Part shown: positions 14,044-17,164 of the stretch, piece after piece
Layout: every line of letters starts with the position of its first letter
How positions within the stretch are numbered: position 1 is the first letter of the stretch
Assembly: GCA_009783525.1 (NCBI GenBank)
Contig: WRDG01000015.1
Location: forward strand, 1-17,164
Source: Defluviitaleaceae bacterium
GTDB lineage: Bacteria > Bacillota > Clostridia > Lachnospirales > WQUN01
DNA length: 17,164 nt
Direction: 5' to 3'
Program-made: the position numbers and the translations under genes
The notes under the pieces: model-generated
Database searches by the model: none
Seen by the model: the letters and a program-made list of their open reading frames with translations, nothing else
Told to the model about the DNA's origin: nothing

Positions 14044-15099
14044 TTATATTTCGCAAGAAACCGATTTGCCCGATGCGCCCGAAATAAAAATATTGTCGAT
14101 TACGTTCATTACACGGAGCATTTCATGTGTTTTTACGGCCGGTTCTTCTTTTCCGTTAAGAACCTGCTCGATGTTTTTATAAAAGTTTAACGCGTCGCCC
14201 TCCACCTTCGGCAGGGGAAGCTCCTCGACCGTGTGCTTCGGCCTCGGCGCCATCGAACGGGTGGGGCCCGCGGCGGTGTAAACGATCTCTTCGGCCCATT
14301 CCAAATCGTCAGTGTTCGCAAGCTTAACGATTTTTCCCTTTGATTCCCAGCCTACGATTTCTACCGTGCCGTTTTTGCTGCATACATGCCACCGCGGCTG
14401 GACGATAAAGCAATTCATCGAAATGTTTATGAGTGCGGCAAAGCCGCTTTTGAAACGCAAATTCGCGCTGAAAACGTCGTCTACCTCGGTTGAATTCACA
14501 TAATGCAGCTGCGCGTATATGCTTACGACGGGTTCTTTTATCAGGTCGAGCATTTGGTCTATGAGATGCACTCCCCAATCGTAAACCATGCCGCCGCCGT
14601 TTATCTTGTGCCCGCGCCAGCCATGTATCCCGCCCCGCGAACCCTGCACCCTGCTTTCGATATAATAAGGCATGTCTAATATTTTTTCCGCGATAATTTT
14701 TTTTACCGTCATATAATCCGTGTCCCATCTCCTGTTTTGATGGGACGTGAACAATTTTTTGCAGCGTTCCGAAACTTTTATGACCTCGGACAATTCCGCC
14801 GAGTTTAAGCAGACGGGTTTTTCTACAATTACGTTTTTCCCTGCCTCCAAACAGGCGACGGCATACGGCGCGTGAACGTCGTTTGGCGTTGCGATAAGCA
14901 CCAGGTCTATGGCCTTGTCGCTGTATAATTCGTCCGGGCTTGAGTAAAGCTTGAGCTCCTGCTTGACGATATTGCTTATCGCTTCTTCGCGGATGTCGTA
15001 CGCTCCGGTAATTTTTATTTGCGGCAGGCCTTCGCGAAGCCTTTTATGATGATACCCCGCGACTCCGCCGTAACCGATAACGGCCATGTTAATTGACAA
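14044..15099 (-). CDS. Gfo/Idh/MocA family oxidoreductase, first gene of operon (351 aa)
   Basis: A Gfo/Idh/MocA dehydrogenase with the Rossmann loop GYGGVAGYHHKRL, the EKP motif (VEKPVCL, Lys94), SHQNRRWDTDY and the C-terminal segment GGGMVYDWGVHLIDQM with conserved His178. It therefore has the full set of catalytic-type residues. The start chosen is TTG at 15097-15099, because GGGGGAA lies about 6 bp upstream (15105-15111 on the minus strand); the next in-frame ATG (15087) would be too far from it. It heads the operon with the ThuA-like gene and a second Gfo/Idh gene, and a promoter is recognisable upstream (15139-15166). It differs clearly in sequence from the other two Gfo/Idh proteins of the window, so this is not a recent duplication. 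Confidence 0.92.
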   Translation of the reverse strand: MSINMAVIGYGGVAGYHHKRLREGLPQIKITGAYDIREEAISNIVKQELKLYSSPDELYSDKAIDLVLIATPNDVHAPYAVACLEAGKNVIVEKPVCLNSAELSEVIKVSERCKKLFTSHQNRRWDTDYMTVKKIIAEKILDMPYYIESRVQGSRGGIHGWRGHKINGGGMVYDWGVHLIDQMLDLIKEPVVSIYAQLHYVNSTEVDDVFSANLRFKSGFAALINISMNCFIVQPRWHVCSKNGTVEIVGWESKGKIVKLANTDDLEWAEEIVYTAAGPTRSMAPRPKHTVEELPLPKVEGDALNFYKNIEQVLNGKEEPAVKTHEMLRVMNVIDNIFISGASGKSVSCEI

Positions 15100-15138
15100 A
15101 TTTATTCCCCCGTCATTTTACAAAGGCTCTTTTTGGTG

Positions 15139-15166
15139 ATTATACGAAATAAAATAAGTTTTGCAA
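15139..15166 (-). promoter_or_regulatory. Sigma-A-like promoter of the Gfo/Idh-ThuA operon
   Basis: On the minus strand TTGCAA (15161-15166) is followed after 16 bp by a perfect TATAAT (15139-15144). Transcription would start near 15132, leaving a short leader before the TTG start at 15099. Confidence 0.55.
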
Positions 15167-15199
15167 TTTTTCTTGGCAGGGCGTTAAGCCGACTGTTTG

Positions 15200-15228
15200 T
15201 TGAAAAATATTTTTTTTGCAAATATAAT
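15200..15228 (+). promoter_or_regulatory. Sigma-A-like promoter of the BI-1 gene
   Basis: TTGAAA (15200-15205) and a perfect TATAAT (15223-15228) are separated by exactly 17 bp. The predicted start near 15235 gives a leader of about 30 bases carrying the AAGGAGG site at 15251-15257. Confidence 0.75.
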
Positions 15229-15264
15229 AAAAAAAATTGTGAGGATTGTTAAGGAGGATTTTTT

Positions 15265-16083
15265 ATGCAGAAAGGAAGAAACACCGAAGGTGTTTCTGTA
15301 AATCGATTCATTGATAAAGGCGGCGGCGCCGTCAATGTGCCGGCGGGCAATTTGGACAGAAACACCGAAGGTGTTTCTACCTTAGCTGTAAATCAGTATG
15401 TGGCGAAGGTATTCGGCTGGATGTTCATCGGGCTGCTCGTGACATGTCTATCTACGGCCGGGATATTTGCGATGATGGGCAGCGAATGGTTTGCGGATAT
15501 CGTTTACGGTCTTACGCAAATCATAATCGTCGTATTTATCGTGGAGCTCATTATGGTTTATTTTATTTCGTCGCGCATAAATAAAATGAACCCCGCGCTG
15601 ACCGTGGCGCTGTATTTAATTTATGCGGCGCTCAACGGATTGACCGTCGGTTTTTTTGCGGTCATTTACGCGAGGCAAACCGCTATACTGGCATTCGGTT
15701 TAACGGCCGTGTGTTTCGGGATTATGGCTCTGTACGGATTTTTTACTCAGGCGGATTTAACGAAGGCAGGCAGTCTTTTGATGATGGGCCTGATCGGAAT
15801 AATTATTATGTCCGTGGTAAATCTTTTTTTGGGCAGCGGTTTGCTCGACTATTTAATCTGCATAGCGGGTTTGTTTATTTTTTTGGGTCTTACCGCATAC
15901 GACACGAAAAAAATTAAGACTGTATACGCTCCCGCGGCTTTGCAGGCGGAAAGCACCGGCGAATACAGCGGGCAGGTGTTTTCGAGCAACTTGGCAATAT
16001 CGGGCGCGTTGGCGCTCTATTTGGATTTTATCAACTTGTTCCTGTTTATAATAAGGTTGCTTGGAGGACGCGGACGCAGTTGA
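15265..16083 (+). CDS. Bax inhibitor-1/YccA family membrane protein with repeat-derived N-terminal tail
   Basis: The 272-residue protein has about seven membrane segments from residue 46 on and the typical BI-1/YccA start NQYVAKVFGWMFIGLLVT. AYDTKKI (Asp213) and ALYLDFINLFLF (Asp254) probably supply the acidic pair known from Bacillus YetJ, where it gates a pH-sensitive calcium leak; here the two are further apart because of an inserted loop with SSNLAISGA. The role is probably in ion homeostasis or membrane protein quality control. The ATG at 15265 has AAGGAGG 7 bp upstream and a clear promoter. The cytosolic tail (residues 1-45) contains RNTEGVS twice (residues 5-11 and 32-38), each encoded exactly by the dispersed palindromic element; the start codon region itself resembles the element's flank. 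Confidence 0.92.
   Translation: MQKGRNTEGVSVNRFIDKGGGAVNVPAGNLDRNTEGVSTLAVNQYVAKVFGWMFIGLLVTCLSTAGIFAMMGSEWFADIVYGLTQIIIVVFIVELIMVYFISSRINKMNPALTVALYLIYAALNGLTVGFFAVIYARQTAILAFGLTAVCFGIMALYGFFTQADLTKAGSLLMMGLIGIIIMSVVNLFLGSGLLDYLICIAGLFIFLGLTAYDTKKIKTVYAPAALQAESTGEYSGQVFSSNLAISGALALYLDFINLFLFIIRLLGGRGRS
15277..15297. repeat. Palindromic repeat element, first copy in the BI-1 CDS
   Basis: A perfect palindrome, AGAAACACC-GAA-GGTGTTTCT, in frame, encodes RNTEGVS. The flanks AGGA and GT extend the match to the array copy at 6067-6087. Confidence 0.95.
15358..15378. repeat. Palindromic repeat element, second copy in the BI-1 CDS
   Basis: A perfect palindrome with centre GAA, in frame, encodes RNTEGVS again. 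Its flanks TTGGAC and ACCTTAGC resemble the opposite orientation of the unit (TTGCAC and TCCTTGC), suggesting an independent or inverted insertion rather than a simple tandem copy. Confidence 0.95.
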
Positions 16084-16091
16084 TAACGCAT

Positions 16092-16120
16092 TTTACTTAT
16101 GTCGTAACGGCGTTTATAAT
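16092..16120 (+). promoter_or_regulatory. Possible promoter for the pyruvate:ferredoxin oxidoreductase gene
   Basis: TTTACT (16092-16097) and TATAAT (16115-16120) are 17 bp apart. The -10 lies in the first of three 19-bp repeats; the third repeat carries a second TATAAT (16153-16158) without a good -35. A start here would place the 98-bp hairpin element in the 5' leader. Confidence 0.4.
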
Positions 16121-16168
16121 AACCGCTTGCGGTTATACTAACCGCTTGCGTTTATAATAAACGCTTGC
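16112..16168. repeat. Three tandem 19-bp repeats upstream of nifJ
   Basis: Units 16112-16130, 16131-16149 and 16150-16168 follow the pattern G-KTTATAMTAAMCGCTTGC with one to three differences. Where the first meets the second they form AACCGC-TT-GCGGTT. The regular 19-bp spacing could be operator sites or a small tandem repeat. Confidence 0.85.
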
Positions 16169-16172
16169 AAAA

Positions 16173-16270
16173 GGGAACCTCTATAAACCCGGCTGAGACA
16201 ATTTTTTATCCTTTCGAATGTACCAACGAAGGATAAAAAATTGAACGAAGCGGAGTTTATAGAGATTCCC
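16173..16270. repeat. 98-bp inverted-repeat element (MITE-like) upstream of nifJ
   Basis: The left arm begins GGGAACCTCTATAAAC and contains ACAATTTTTTATCCTT. The right arm, read on the other strand, begins GGGAATCTCTATAAAC and contains TCAATTTTTTATCCTT. The arms of about 44 bases pair almost throughout, around a short loop near 16218-16227. AAAA flanks both ends and could be a target duplication. There is no coding capacity. Confidence 0.85.
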
Positions 16271-16298
16271 AAAATACAATCGTGAAGGGAGTCATTTA

Positions 16299-17164
16299 AT
16301 GGCTAAACTTACAAAAATGATGGATGGCAATGAAGCGGCCGGATATATATCATACGCGTTTACGGAAGTAGCGGGTATTTATCCGATTACGCCGTCGTCC
16401 AACATGGCCGAGCATGTTGACGAATGGTCTGCAAACGGCAAGAAAAACATTTTCGGCCAAACTGTCAACGTAATCGAAATGCAGTCCGAAGCGGGAGCGG
16501 CGGGAACCATGCACGGTTCGCTTGCCGCGGGCGCGCTTACGACGTCGTACACGGCGTCGCAGGGTTTGCTTCTTATGATACCGAACATGTTCAAAATGGC
16601 GGGAGAGCTGCTGCCCGGAGTGCTTCACGTAAGCGCTCGCGCCGTAGCGAGCCACGCCCTTTCTATTTTTGGCGACCATTCCGACGTCATGGCATGCAGA
16701 CAAACGGGATTTGCAATGCTGGCGTCGTCCAACCCGCAGCAGGTCATGGATTTGGGAGCGGTTTCGCATATGTCGGCAATAAAAGGGCGCGTGCCGTTTT
16801 TACATTTTTTCGACGGTTTCCGCACTTCGCACGAAATTCAAAAAATTAAAACCTTGGATTATGAAGATTTGGCAAAAATAGTCGATTGGGACGCGATCAA
16901 AACTTTCCGCGGCAACGCGCTTAACCCGGAGCATCCGGTGCTGCGCGGCACGGCGCAAAACCCAGACATATTTTTTCAGGCCCGCGAGGCTTGCAACCCG
17001 TTCTATACGGCCATCCCGGCGGTGGTCGAGTATTACATGGGCGAAATAAACAAATTAACCGGAAGCGATTACAAGTTGTTTAATTATTACGGCGCAAAAG
17101 ACGCCGAAAACATAATTATCGCAATGGGTTCGAGCTGCGACTGCATCGAAGAAACCGTCGACTA
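16299..17164 (+). CDS. nifJ: Pyruvate:ferredoxin (flavodoxin) oxidoreductase, N-terminal part (cut by window end)
   Basis: The open frame starts at ATG 16299, with GAAGGGA 8 bp upstream, and runs without a stop to the window end (288 codons; the family is usually about 1170-1200 residues). The enzyme oxidises pyruvate with CoA to acetyl-CoA and CO2, reducing ferredoxin, in the cytoplasm of anaerobes. The visible part is domain I and the start of domain II of the single-chain form. Residues Thr31 (in YPITPSS), Glu64 (in EMQSEAGAAG) and Arg114 (in HVSARAV) fall at exactly the positions of the pyruvate/TPP-contacting residues of the Desulfovibrio africanus enzyme. SIFGDHSDVMACRQTG and FFDGFRTSHEIQKI are also typical. 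The upstream region has three 19-bp repeats and a 98-bp hairpin element, so leader-level control is possible. Confidence 0.95.
   Translation, partial: MAKLTKMMDGNEAAGYISYAFTEVAGIYPITPSSNMAEHVDEWSANGKKNIFGQTVNVIEMQSEAGAAGTMHGSLAAGALTTSYTASQGLLLMIPNMFKMAGELLPGVLHVSARAVASHALSIFGDHSDVMACRQTGFAMLASSNPQQVMDLGAVSHMSAIKGRVPFLHFFDGFRTSHEIQKIKTLDYEDLAKIVDWDAIKTFRGNALNPEHPVLRGTAQNPDIFFQAREACNPFYTAIPAVVEYYMGEINKLTGSDYKLFNYYGAKDAENIIIAMGSSCDCIEETVD

Overview
The window looks like chromosome of an anaerobic, plant- or host-glycan-degrading Firmicute, most likely a Clostridia-type gut bacterium. The basis is a homodimeric-type pyruvate:ferredoxin oxidoreductase, strong AGGAGG-like ribosome binding sites, sigma-A-like promoters, Clostridia-style MATE and BI-1 proteins, and a large secreted multi-CBM GH30 enzyme with Pro/Thr linkers. 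Species cannot be named from the sequence. No tRNA, rRNA, CRISPR array, transposase or phage gene was seen.

Layout. 1-601 (minus): two tandem genes for secreted 14-cysteine proteins, the second cut by the window edge. 832-2322 (plus): a divergent, apparently orphan AgrC-like membrane histidine kinase. 2424-3401 (plus): a Gfo/Idh/MocA oxidoreductase, tail-to-tail and overlapping by 4 bp with a GH95-like glycoside hydrolase (3398-5980, minus). 6168-10199 (minus): a secreted GH30 enzyme with four carbohydrate-binding-like modules and a Cys-repeat tail. 10327-11670 (minus): a MATE exporter. 11671-12179: a 0.5-kb non-coding stretch with a degenerate repeat element. 12180-15099 (minus): a tight three-gene operon Gfo/Idh - ThuA-like - Gfo/Idh with its own promoter and terminator. 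15265-16083 (plus): a BI-1/YccA-like membrane protein. 16299 to the end (plus): the N-terminal third or so of pyruvate:ferredoxin oxidoreductase.

How the genes may work together. The secreted GH30 enzyme would cut an extracellular polysaccharide. The GH95-like enzyme has no signal peptide and would trim imported oligosaccharides. The three Gfo/Idh/MocA dehydrogenases and the ThuA-like protein fit intracellular oxidation and processing of unusual sugars or glycosides, possibly through 3-keto intermediates. PFOR would take the resulting pyruvate. The substrate is not determinable here and no sugar transporter lies in the window.

The most unusual signal is a dispersed palindromic element (core AGAAACACC-N3-GGTGTTTCT, extended unit about 30 bp). 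It occurs inside two unrelated protein-coding genes (two tandem copies in the GH95-like gene, two copies in the BI-1 gene), as a degenerate array just upstream of the GH95-like gene, and as a degenerate copy upstream of the MATE gene. The 30-bp unit has no stop codon in any of the six frames and is a multiple of three, so it can enter and multiply within genes without breaking them. This resembles the Rickettsia palindromic elements. A second, larger inverted-repeat element (98 bp, ends GGGAACCTCTATAAAC) sits upstream of the PFOR gene, and its end sequence also appears at the MATE-upstream locus.
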